A stretch of DNA of 6,045 bases from positions 1 through 6,045 of the forward strand of contig LJUE01000211.1 in assembly GCA_001303885.1 (NCBI GenBank). Direction: 5' to 3'. This document shows positions 1 through 5,261 of this stretch, piece after piece. Each line of letters begins with the position of its first letter. Positions within the stretch are counted from its first letter, which is position 1. The notes under the pieces were generated by a model. The model worked only from the letters and a program-made list of their open reading frames with translations, did no database searches and was not told the DNA's origin. The stretch is from Planctomycetes bacterium SM23_32. Its GTDB lineage: Bacteria; Planctomycetota; Brocadiia; SM23-32. A program made the position numbers and the translations under genes.

Positions 1-392
1 CTTGTCGGCCCCTCGCCAGACGCGACGTCCCCCCCGATCAGCGGCGCGCCCATCTCACGGGCGGTCTCATAGAGCGCCCGGCTCAGCTCCCGGCAGGCGT
101 CATCTGCCAAGTCCGGCCCGAAGAACGCAGCGGCCAGCGTGCAGAGCGGGCGGGCCGCCATCGCGGCCAGGTCACTCAGGCCGCGGGCGATCCCCTTCCG
201 GCCCACCAGTCGCGGCGCGGTGCCCGGCGCGAAGTGCACGCCCGCCACCACAGAGTCCGTCGTCACCACCAGCTCCTCGCCGCCGGGAGTGCGCAGCACG
301 GCGGCGTCGTCGCCGATGCCGACGTCAAGCCACGCCGGCCGATCCGCCTCGGCCAGCCGGCGAATGTAGGCTATCAGCTCGCGTTCAGCCAT
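1..392 (-). CDS. thiL: Thiamine-monophosphate kinase ThiL, N-terminal part (cut by left edge)
   Basis: ThiL phosphorylates thiamine monophosphate to thiamine diphosphate with ATP, the last step of thiamine cofactor synthesis in the cytosol. I translated this frame by hand: 130 residues are visible and no stop occurs before the edge. Family landmarks of the PurM/AIR-synthase-like N-domain appear in order: GIGDDAAVL (residues 25-33), TTDSVVAGVHF (44-54), GLSDLAAMAA (71-80) and the metal/nucleotide-binding GGD (120-122). The usual Asn before LSD is Gly here (G71). ATG at 392 is chosen because GGGAGG lies 8 nt upstream and the GIGDD motif falls at the usual distance from the N-terminus. The ATG lies inside the end of the glycerate kinase gene (8-nt overlap), so translation is probably coupled. 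About two thirds of the protein should lie beyond the window. Another PurM-superfamily enzyme such as SelD or HypE fits the motifs less well. Confidence 0.87.
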   Translation of the reverse strand, partial: MAERELIAYIRRLAEADRPAWLDVGIGDDAAVLRTPGGEELVVTTDSVVAGVHFAPGTAPRLVGRKGIARGLSDLAAMAARPLCTLAAAFFGPDLADDACRELSRALYETAREMGAPLIGGDVASGEGPT

Positions 393-1533
393 CCTCGCCG
401 CCTCCCGCCATCCACAGCCGCAGCACCGACTCGGCCGCCCTCTCCAGCAGGGGTCCCGCCCGACGCATGGCAGCAGCAAGGTCCATCGGCCCGTCCACTA
501 TGGGAAACGCCGCGCAGACGCCGCGCTCGTACAGCGCCTCGCAGCCCGGTCCCAGCGAGCCGGCCAGGACCACCACCGGCACGCCCTGCTCCTGAGCGGC
601 CGCCGCCACCCCGGCTACGGTCTTGCCGAACGCGCTCTGTCCGTCCAGGCGCCCCTCGGCAGTGATTGCCAGGTCGCTGCCGGCCATCTTCTCCCGCAGC
701 CCCACTGCCTGCATGACGGTCTCCACGCCGCTCTCGATGGTCGCACCGAGAAAAGCGACCAGCCCCGCCCCCAGGCCGCCGGCCGCGCCCGCGCCCGGCA
801 TGCCGGCCACGTCCACGCCCAGGTCCCGCCGGATCGTCTCGGCCAGCCGGCAGAGGCCCCCTTCAAGCTCGTCCGCCTGCTCGGCCGTCGCCCCTTTCTG
901 CGGCCCGTAGGTGTAGGCCGCGCCGTGCGGGCCGATGAGAGGATTCGTCACGTCCGACGCCGCCACGACTTCTGTGCCGGCGAGCCGAGGGTCGAGGCCC
1001 TCGAGGTCCACCGTGCGAATGTCGCCCAGACGCCCTCCGCGGCAGTCCGTGATCTCCGTCCCGTCGGCGTCCAGGAACCGGACGCCCAGTGCGGCGGCCA
1101 TGCCCGTGCCGCCATCTACCGTGGCACTGTCGCCGATGCCGACGATGATGCGGCCGACGCCGGCCTCGAGAGCGGCCCGGACCAGCTCCCCCGTCCCGCG
1201 CGTGGACGTGAGCATCGGACGGCGCTCCCCGGGCTTCAGCAACTCCAGCCCGCTGGCCTGGGCCATCTCCACGATGGCCGTCCTGCCGTCGCCGCAGAGG
1301 CCCCACTGCGCGCGGACGGGCCGGCCCAGCGGGTCGGCCACCTCGGCCGACAGCAGGCGGCCGTCCGTAGCCGTCACGATGGCGCGGACGGTCCCTTCAC
1401 CGCCGTCGGCCATGGGAACGACGACGACGTCCGCGCTCGCAGACGCCGCCCGCAGGCCCCGGGCGATGGCGCCGGCGGCGTCGGCAGACGTCAGCGACTC
1501 CTTCAGGGAGTCCGGGGCGACCGTTATCTTCAT
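385..1533 (-). CDS. glxK: Glycerate 2-kinase (GlxK/GarK family)
   Basis: This cytosolic enzyme phosphorylates D-glycerate with ATP, in this family usually giving 2-phosphoglycerate, and so feeds glycerate from glyoxylate, sugar-acid or serine catabolism into lower glycolysis. The 382-aa product matches the family's usual length. Visible signatures: MKITVAPDSLKESL at the N-terminus (1-14), PMADGGEGT (40-48), TSTRGTGEL (109-117), GIGDSATVDGGTGM (132-145), DVTNPLIGPHGAAY (194-207) followed by GPQKGA (210-215), PGAGAAGGLGAGL (246-258), and TAEGRLDGQSAFGK (291-304). The glycine-rich motif reads GDSATVD where GGSATND is commoner, a mild deviation. ATG at 1533 is preferred over an in-frame ATG at 1563 because the family starts MKI-APDS. 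The weak upstream AGGTG lies in a small hairpin. It overlaps thiL by 8 nt and they look like one operon. The family assignment is firm; 2- versus 3-phosphate specificity and the gene symbol rest on homology alone. Confidence 0.93.
   Translation of the reverse strand: MKITVAPDSLKESLTSADAAGAIARGLRAASASADVVVVPMADGGEGTVRAIVTATDGRLLSAEVADPLGRPVRAQWGLCGDGRTAIVEMAQASGLELLKPGERRPMLTSTRGTGELVRAALEAGVGRIIVGIGDSATVDGGTGMAAALGVRFLDADGTEITDCRGGRLGDIRTVDLEGLDPRLAGTEVVAASDVTNPLIGPHGAAYTYGPQKGATAEQADELEGGLCRLAETIRRDLGVDVAGMPGAGAAGGLGAGLVAFLGATIESGVETVMQAVGLREKMAGSDLAITAEGRLDGQSAFGKTVAGVAAAAQEQGVPVVVLAGSLGPGCEALYERGVCAAFPIVDGPMDLAAAMRRAGPLLERAAESVLRLWMAGGGEDG
401..406 (-). promoter_or_regulatory. Shine-Dalgarno of thiL inside the glycerate kinase gene
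   Basis: Reading the minus strand, GGGAGG sits 8 nt before the ATG at 392-390. The glycerate kinase stop codon TGA (387-385) lies just after that ATG. This geometry fixes the thiL start and suggests ribosomes pass directly from one gene to the next. Confidence 0.7.
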
Positions 1534-1539
1534 GGTTGC

Positions 1540-1556
1540 GCACCTGGACGAGGTGC
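1540..1556 (-). promoter_or_regulatory. Small hairpin over the glxK ribosome-binding region
   Basis: GCACCT and AGGTGC form a perfect 6-bp stem around a 5-nt loop. In the glxK message the 3' arm contains AGGTG, the only Shine-Dalgarno-like stretch before the ATG at 1533 (8-nt spacing to AGGTG). The stem could therefore limit ribosome access. The structure is short and may be fortuitous. Confidence 0.35.
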
Positions 1557-1561
1557 TGGCC

Positions 1562-1590
1562 ATTCTACAGGACGGCCCGCCGTTTTCCAG
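1562..1590 (-). promoter_or_regulatory. Candidate sigma-70 promoter for glxK-thiL
   Basis: On the minus strand TAGAAT (1567-1562) matches five of six bases of the -10 consensus. About 17 nt further upstream is CTGGAA, only a three-of-six -35 match. Transcription would begin near 1555, about 20 nt before the start codon. It is the best candidate seen in front of this operon but the -35 is weak. Confidence 0.35.
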
Positions 1591-1632
1591 GTCGCTTTCT
1601 CGGGCGCCACCCGGCAGTCGGGATGCCCCGGT

Positions 1633-1695
1633 GGCAGCTTAAGTGCAGCCTAGGGAATGACTTATGGTTGCTGACGCGTCCTGAGTTAAGCTGCC
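1633..1695. repeat. Perfect 10-bp inverted repeat with 43-nt spacing
   Basis: GGCAGCTTAA at 1633-1642 has its exact reverse complement TTAAGCTGCC at 1686-1695. The arms lie between the two divergent candidate promoters, where an operator or a paired regulator site could sit. The spacing is four turns of DNA plus a few bases. There is no T-tract, so a terminator is unlikely. Function is unknown. Confidence 0.45.
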
Positions 1696-1716
1696 GCGCC
1701 ACTTTCGCTCCTTTTC

Positions 1717-1746
1717 TTGACTTGCGCCGTTCCGGCTCGCTATGTA
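1717..1746 (+). promoter_or_regulatory. Candidate promoter for the small membrane protein
   Basis: TTGACT at 1717-1722 matches the -35 consensus at five of six positions. An 18-nt spacer leads to TATGTA (1741-1746), a poor -10. The leader to the ATG at 1836 would be about 80 nt. The identification depends mainly on the -35 box. Confidence 0.4.
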
Positions 1747-1820
1747 GTGGTGCGGGTGCAGGGGGGCGCGGCAGCGGTTCGAATGCAGCAGAGCGCGCCG
1801 TACCCGCGCTTGGCCGTAGC

Positions 1821-1835
1821 GAGAGGAGGCCGCAG
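1821..1835 (+). promoter_or_regulatory. Strong Shine-Dalgarno of the small membrane protein gene
   Basis: GAGAGGAGG ends 6 nt before the ATG at 1836. It is the best ribosome-binding site in the window and is the main reason to accept this short gene and its start. Confidence 0.8.
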
Positions 1836-2069
1836 ATGCCGCTATTGCTGGTGTGGACCGGGACGCAGACCGTTCTGCTGATCATCGCGGCCATCATCAT
1901 CATCCTGCTCATCGTGCTGATGTCCACCAGGAAGCCCGGCCCCGAAGGCCCGAGCCCTGCCCTGCCTTCCGATCGGGGTGAGGCCGGCAAGGGGCGCCCG
2001 GGCACGCAGGAACCGCAGAGCGAAGAGCCCGAAGTAGAGGAACCGGACGCGGAACAAAAGGAGGTCTAG
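1836..2069 (+). CDS. Small single-pass membrane protein with acidic tail (77 aa), unknown function
   Basis: I do not recognise a family. The protein has a short N-terminus, one very hydrophobic segment rich in Ile and Leu (about residues 12-29), then Arg32-Lys33 and a Pro/Gly/Glu-rich tail. The tail turns strongly acidic near the end, with repeated Glu-Glu-Pro units from about residue 60. By the positive-inside rule the tail would be cytoplasmic and the N-terminus outside. Support for a real gene is the GAGAGGAGG Shine-Dalgarno at ideal distance, a good -35 box upstream, and a perfect-stem terminator 40 bp after the stop. It is its own transcription unit between the divergent glycerate kinase operon and the downstream Ser/Thr kinase. 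The open frame continues upstream of the ATG, but that part lacks a good start and is intergenic in character. No function can be assigned. Confidence 0.75.
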   Translation: MPLLLVWTGTQTVLLIIAAIIIILLIVLMSTRKPGPEGPSPALPSDRGEAGKGRPGTQEPQSEEPEVEEPDAEQKEV

Positions 2070-2108
2070 CCTTCCCTCCGGATCCGATCCTCCCACACTG
2101 CTTCGGAG

Positions 2109-2145
2109 GGGCCGCGTTGCACCAGCAACGCGGCCCACTTTCTTG
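2109..2145 (+). terminator. Rho-independent terminator after the small membrane protein gene
   Basis: GGGCCGCGTTGC (2109-2120) pairs perfectly with GCAACGCGGCCC (2125-2136) across an ACCA tetraloop, giving a 12-bp GC-rich stem. The following bases ACTTTCTT are T-rich but broken by C, so termination may be incomplete. It separates the small gene from the kinase promoter 27 bp further on. Confidence 0.85.
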
Positions 2146-2171
2146 GCTGTCTGAGGCGCATCGGGGCGCAG

Positions 2172-2201
2172 TTGACTGGTTTGCGGCGGTTGCGGTATAA
2201 T
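2172..2201 (+). promoter_or_regulatory. Near-consensus sigma-70 promoter for the Ser/Thr kinase
   Basis: TTGACT (2172-2177) and a perfect TATAAT (2196-2201) are separated by 18 nt. Only one base of the two hexamers departs from consensus. Transcription should start near 2208, leaving a leader of about 110 nt before the ATG at 2318. The leader contains one imperfect GC-rich stem around 2262-2280 (ACGC(C)CGC with GCGGCGT). No riboswitch is recognisable. Confidence 0.8.
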
Positions 2202-2317
2202 GCCCTCACCGTTGGAGCCACGCCCCGATTCGACCTCTTCAAGCTTGGGCTGCTGTCGGGAACGCCCGCGTCTGCGGCGTGTCGTGATGGCCCCTCGCGC
2301 GTGAAAGGCCTTGTCCG

Positions 2318-3385
2318 ATGCAGGACGATTTCAGGGAGGAACTCCCAGAGGTCATCGGCCGCTGCCGCATCGAGGAGAAGATCGGCGAAGGGGGAATGGG
2401 CAGCGTCTACCGGGGCACCCACACCACGCTCGACATACCCGTCGCCATCAAGGTCCTGCCCAAGCACATAGATCTGAAGGACCCCGAGTATAGCCAGCGC
2501 TTCTCGCGCGAGGCCCGCATCGCCGCCCGACTGCGCCACCCCAACATGGTCGCGGTGCACGACTACGGCGTGGAGGGGCAGTACTACTACCTCATCATGG
2601 ACTACGTGGAGGGGCCCACCGCCAGCGAGGAGGTCCAGCGGCTGGGCAGGCTGGAGTGGCGGCAGGCCGTTGACGTCTCCGAGCAGGTGGCCCGCGGCCT
2701 CGAGTACGCCGCCTCGAAGGGCATCATCCACCGCGACGTGACCCCGGGCAACATCATCCTTGACGCCGACGGCACGGCCAAGATCACCGACCTGGGCCTG
2801 GCCAAGGAGACCACCGCCGACGCCACCGGCCTGACCCGCAGCGGCGCCAGCCTCGGGACGCCCTACTACATGAGCCCCGAGCAGATCAACAGCGCCCGCG
2901 ACGTGGACTTCCGCACTGACATCTACTCGCTGGGCGCCACGCTCTATCACATGGTCTGCGGCAAAGTGCCTTACACCGGGACGACGTTCGAAGTGATGAC
3001 CAAGCAGGTGCGCCAGCCCCTGCCCTCGCCCAAGAACCACGTGCCCGACCTGCCCGATGACCTCTGCGACGTCATCCGCAAGATGATGGCCAAGTCCACC
3101 GAAGACCGCTACCAGAGCTACGAAGAGCTGCGGGCGGACTTGAGGAACCTGCTCGAGGGCAAGGCGGTCTCGGCGGCGGGCTTCAGGGACCAGAGCATGG
3201 TCACGGCCGCCGACGAAGTGGAGATCGCTGACGAGCTGGCGGCCATGGCCTCCGAGAAGACGCAGATATCGAACCCCCCCTCCCGCACCAGCAACACCGG
3301 CATCCTGATCGCCATCCTGATCGCCGGCCTGCTGATCGCCGTCGCCATTCTGGTGGCCGCGGTTGCCGCGCGCTCACTACTGTGA
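2318..3385 (+). CDS. Tail-anchored eukaryotic-like Ser/Thr protein kinase (Hanks type)
   Basis: A 355-aa PknB-like kinase that should transfer phosphate from ATP to Ser/Thr of unknown cytosolic targets at the membrane. Visible elements: glycine-rich loop GEGGMGSVY (23-31), ATP-anchoring Lys45 in VAIK, helix-C Glu65, catalytic loop HRDVTPGN (138-145; Asp140, Asn145), metal-binding DLG (158-160) replacing DFG, Thr/Ser-rich activation loop (165-178), GTPYYMSPEQ (180-189) as the P+1/APE region, and DFRTDIYSLG (197-206). After the kinase domain comes a Ser/Thr-rich juxtamembrane stretch (about 312-327) and a hydrophobic helix from 328 to nearly the last residue, so there is no extracellular sensor. 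The catalytic-loop Lys of ordinary Ser/Thr kinases is Thr142 here, yet all other core residues are kept, so activity is likely. ATG at 2318 follows AAAGG by 9 nt and has its own strong promoter. It is monocistronic; the next gene converges on it with 62 bp between. Confidence 0.95.
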   Translation: MQDDFREELPEVIGRCRIEEKIGEGGMGSVYRGTHTTLDIPVAIKVLPKHIDLKDPEYSQRFSREARIAARLRHPNMVAVHDYGVEGQYYYLIMDYVEGPTASEEVQRLGRLEWRQAVDVSEQVARGLEYAASKGIIHRDVTPGNIILDADGTAKITDLGLAKETTADATGLTRSGASLGTPYYMSPEQINSARDVDFRTDIYSLGATLYHMVCGKVPYTGTTFEVMTKQVRQPLPSPKNHVPDLPDDLCDVIRKMMAKSTEDRYQSYEELRADLRNLLEGKAVSAAGFRDQSMVTAADEVEIADELAAMASEKTQISNPPSRTSNTGILIAILIAGLLIAVAILVAAVAARSLL

Positions 3386-3447
3386 GCCGGGCCGGGCCGC
3401 CTCGCGCCCCTTACCCCCCCGGGCGGTCGGGTTGCGTCGCAGCGGCG

Positions 3448-4266
3448 TCACCTGAAGATCATCCCCGCGTAGCCCACCACGTATGACCCGCCCCCCATGG
3501 GCGAATCGGCGCTGGTGGCGCGAGCGGCGAGCCGTCCCTCGGTGGCCCCCCGCGCCACGACGGCGGCCAGCATCGCCGTCGCCGGCAGCACGCCGCACAT
3601 CGTGATGCCCTCGCTGCGGCAGACCTCGTAGAGGCCGTCGGCGTCCAGCGCCTCCATCTGCTCGATGGCCAGTGCATCGTTGCGGTTCACCACCTCCAGC
3701 GCGCGGAACCCGCTTTCGTGGGACATGTCGCTGCTAGCCACGATCAGTGCGTCCTGCGCGCCGCAGTCGGCCAGCAGGCCGGGCAGGGACGCGCCGAGCT
3801 GCTTCAATTGCTCGCGCGTTGCGGTCGCCGTCACGCAGATGACGGCCAGCCGAACCTGCGGGTTGTGGTACTGGAGGAACGGCACGACGACCTCGCCGGA
3901 GTGCTCCGGCAGGTGGGGGCGGTCGTCCGCCACGGTGAGCGGATGGAACGCGAGGGCCTCGGTCAGCGCCTCGTGCATCGCCGCCTCGCCCAGCGGCGTC
4001 CCCCAGGCGCCGCCCGTCCAGAGGGCCAGCGCCGGACGGTCGAACGAATGGCTCGGCGTCAGCAGCAGCACCGTGTCCGGCACGGCCACCTGCGCGAAGG
4101 TTCTCCCGGCGACCGGGCCGCTGAAGGTGTAGCCCGCGTGCGGCGAGAGGACCCCCAGGGCAGGAGCCGCCTCCGCGGCTTCCGGCGTGTAGGACCGAAT
4201 GGCGGACCTCAATCGCGCGGCGTCCGCCGGGTAGAACTGGCCGGCAACGACGGGCTGTCTTGCCAT
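3448..4266 (-). CDS. amrB: MEMO-family protein (AmmeMemoRadiSam system protein B)
   Basis: The 272-aa product belongs to the MEMO family, whose fold resembles class III extradiol dioxygenases; the bacterial role is unknown. Landmarks: VAGQFYP (7-13), SPHAGYTFSGP (41-51), TPSHS (70-74), EHSGEVVVPFLQY (121-133), SSDMSHE (178-184) and MCGVLPATAML (223-233). His43, His73, His183, Asp180 and Cys224 correspond to the residues lining the putative metal site of human MEMO1, so the pocket looks intact. ATG at 4266 has GAGG 7 nt upstream; the in-frame TTG at 4281 would add five residues and lacks such a site. In many bacteria this protein is encoded with an AMMECR1-domain protein and a radical-SAM enzyme, but neither is in this window. 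The upstream neighbour on the same strand is a broken hydrolase gene 90 bp away; downstream is the convergent kinase. Confidence 0.92.
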   Translation of the reverse strand: MARQPVVAGQFYPADAARLRSAIRSYTPEAAEAAPALGVLSPHAGYTFSGPVAGRTFAQVAVPDTVLLLTPSHSFDRPALALWTGGAWGTPLGEAAMHEALTEALAFHPLTVADDRPHLPEHSGEVVVPFLQYHNPQVRLAVICVTATATREQLKQLGASLPGLLADCGAQDALIVASSDMSHESGFRALEVVNRNDALAIEQMEALDADGLYEVCRSEGITMCGVLPATAMLAAVVARGATEGRLAARATSADSPMGGGSYVVGYAGMIFR

Positions 4267-4326
4267 GATCTGACCTCGCAACTTCCCGGCCGGAGTCGCT
4301 CGGGGTGCCTGCCCCCGGCGGCCGTC

Positions 4327-4355
4327 ATCTTAGCGCGCACGCTGCGCTGCGGCAA
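4327..4355 (-). promoter_or_regulatory. Candidate promoter for the MEMO gene
   Basis: On the minus strand TTGCCG (4355-4350) and TAAGAT (4332-4327) are spaced by exactly 17 nt. Each hexamer matches consensus only in part: TTG in the -35, and four of six in the -10. It would give a leader of about 55 nt and lies directly at the end of the hydrolase pseudogene. Co-transcription from further upstream is also possible. Confidence 0.35.
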
Positions 4356-4356
4356 G

Positions 4357-5089
4357 TCAGCCGTCCGGTCGGCCGCCTGAGGGCACTCCGACGCAGTCCC
4401 GACAGAAGCGCGCGAGCACGCCGAAGTACTCCCTGCCCCCTGCCAGGTAAGTGTCGTTGTGCCCGGCCCCGCGTATCACGTGGAACTGCTTCGGCTCCGG
4501 GGCGGCCTCGAAGACGGCCCGCCCCTGGCTGATCGGGATCAGCGTGTCCCGGTCCCCGTGCATGACGAGCAGGGGAACGGCAAGGTCGGCGACGCGGGCC
4601 CGGTTGTCGAACCGGGTGCGCATGAACAGCCACGCCGGCGGAAACGGCAGCCTGAGGCGCGCCATGGCCGCCGGCCTCCGAGGGCGTGCCCTCGCTCTTG
4701 CCGTAGCCGCGGTAGTCGAAGATCAGCGCCGCCAGGCCGGCCTCCGCCAGCATCCTGAGGTTCTCCCGCCGGTCCGTGATGTTGCCCGCGTTGCCGTGAC
4801 ACCAGAGCAGGACGGGCCGCGCGGCGGCCGCCGCGCCACGGCCCGGATGCCACCAACCGTGCAGGGTCAGGCCGTCGCGCGTGCGGAACGTGCACTCTTC
4901 GACGCCCAGGTCGGCCGGCTGCCACATCGAGAGGGGCGCACGCGTCGGGTAGTAGATCAGCCGGCGCTCGAGCACCAGCAGGAGCGCCGTCGCCGCGATG
5001 CACGTCAGGCAGACGACGACGGCCAGCCGTCCGGCGGCCCTGAGCCACGACCTGGCGGTTGCCGCCGCCAACGATGGAGTCCTCCGCAT
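4357..5089 (-). pseudogene. Alpha/beta hydrolase (BEM46/ABHD13-like), broken by an internal 170-nt deletion
   Basis: This is the paralog of the hydrolase at the right edge. From ATG 5089 the frame encodes a basic N-terminus, a membrane helix (about residues 22-40), ERRLIYYPTRAP, a TRDGLTLHGWWHPG segment, the oxyanion-hole CHGNAGN, and FDYRGYGKSEGTPSE ending near base 4676. The family reading then resumes in another frame from about 4665 (MARLRLPF...), with Asp in HGDRDT, His in GAGHNDT and the C-terminal FCRDCVG, stopping at 4357. Against the intact neighbour the alignment offset is 890 bases in the C-terminal part and 1060 in the N-terminal part, so 170 nt are missing between them. The missing piece contains the GxSxG nucleophile. 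The continued N-terminal frame would run on as an unrelated tail to 4325. The rest is well preserved, so the lesion is recent or an assembly artefact. The start lacks a clear Shine-Dalgarno. Confidence 0.85.
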
Positions 5090-5261
5090 GAAAGGCGCCA
5101 GGGAGGCCCGCGCGTCCGAGGCGGCGGGCCGAGCCGCTGCCACGCACAGGAGCACGCCGGCAAGCGCCGCGCACAACGCCAGGCGCTTGGCGACCTTGCC
5201 GGCAGCGGCGCCGCGGCTTCGGCAGGGACCTGCACCGCCCGGACCCGGCGTCGCGCCGCCT
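5090..5261 (-). other. Spacer between tandem hydrolase genes (172 bp)
   Basis: No clear promoter or terminator is visible, so the two hydrolase genes may have been co-transcribed. In frame with the downstream ATG at 5089 the spacer encodes a signal-peptide-like stretch (bases about 5199-5113: VAKRLALCAALAGVLLCVAA then a small-residue region). It has only weak alternative start codons (CTG/TTG), so I leave it outside the gene. Confidence 0.4.

Larger units (their letters stand above)
1534..1835. other. Intergenic region between divergent genes (302 bp)
   Basis: No convincing gene lies here. It is less GC-rich than its flanks between about 1635 and 1750. It holds the candidate promoters for glxK (minus) and the small membrane protein (plus), and a 10-bp inverted repeat between them. 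A GGTTCGAAT stretch near 1778 resembles a tRNA T-loop, but no arms pair around it. Confidence 0.6.

Noticed and set aside
1534..1563. Ten-residue N-terminal extension of glycerate kinase from ATG 1563
   Set aside because: No Shine-Dalgarno precedes it and family members begin at MKI-APDS; the candidate -10 box also overlaps this ATG.
935..1642. Long plus-strand open frames opposite the glycerate kinase gene
   Set aside because: They mirror a well-supported gene in GC-rich DNA where stops are rare on the opposite strand; their translations are Arg/Pro/Ala-rich with no recognisable domain.
1770..1795. tRNA-like T-loop (GGTTCGAAT)
   Set aside because: The flanking bases do not pair as a T stem, and no acceptor, D or anticodon arms can be built around it.
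2056..2064. Ideal Shine-Dalgarno AAAAGGAGG at the end of the small gene
   Set aside because: No start codon follows at a usable distance; the bases are the last Gln-Lys-Glu-Val codons before the stop.
2066..3040. 324-codon minus-strand open frame opposite the kinase
   Set aside because: The plus strand has clear kinase motifs, a promoter and a Shine-Dalgarno; the antisense frame shows only low-complexity composition and overlaps the terminator and promoter.
3386..3447. Possible bidirectional terminator between the convergent kinase and MEMO genes
   Set aside because: The 62 bp are G/C-run rich, but I could not build a stem with a T-tract on either strand.
4539..5174. Minus-strand frame overlapping the broken hydrolase in another phase
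   Set aside because: It shows no family motifs; the hydrolase signatures are in the other phases described.
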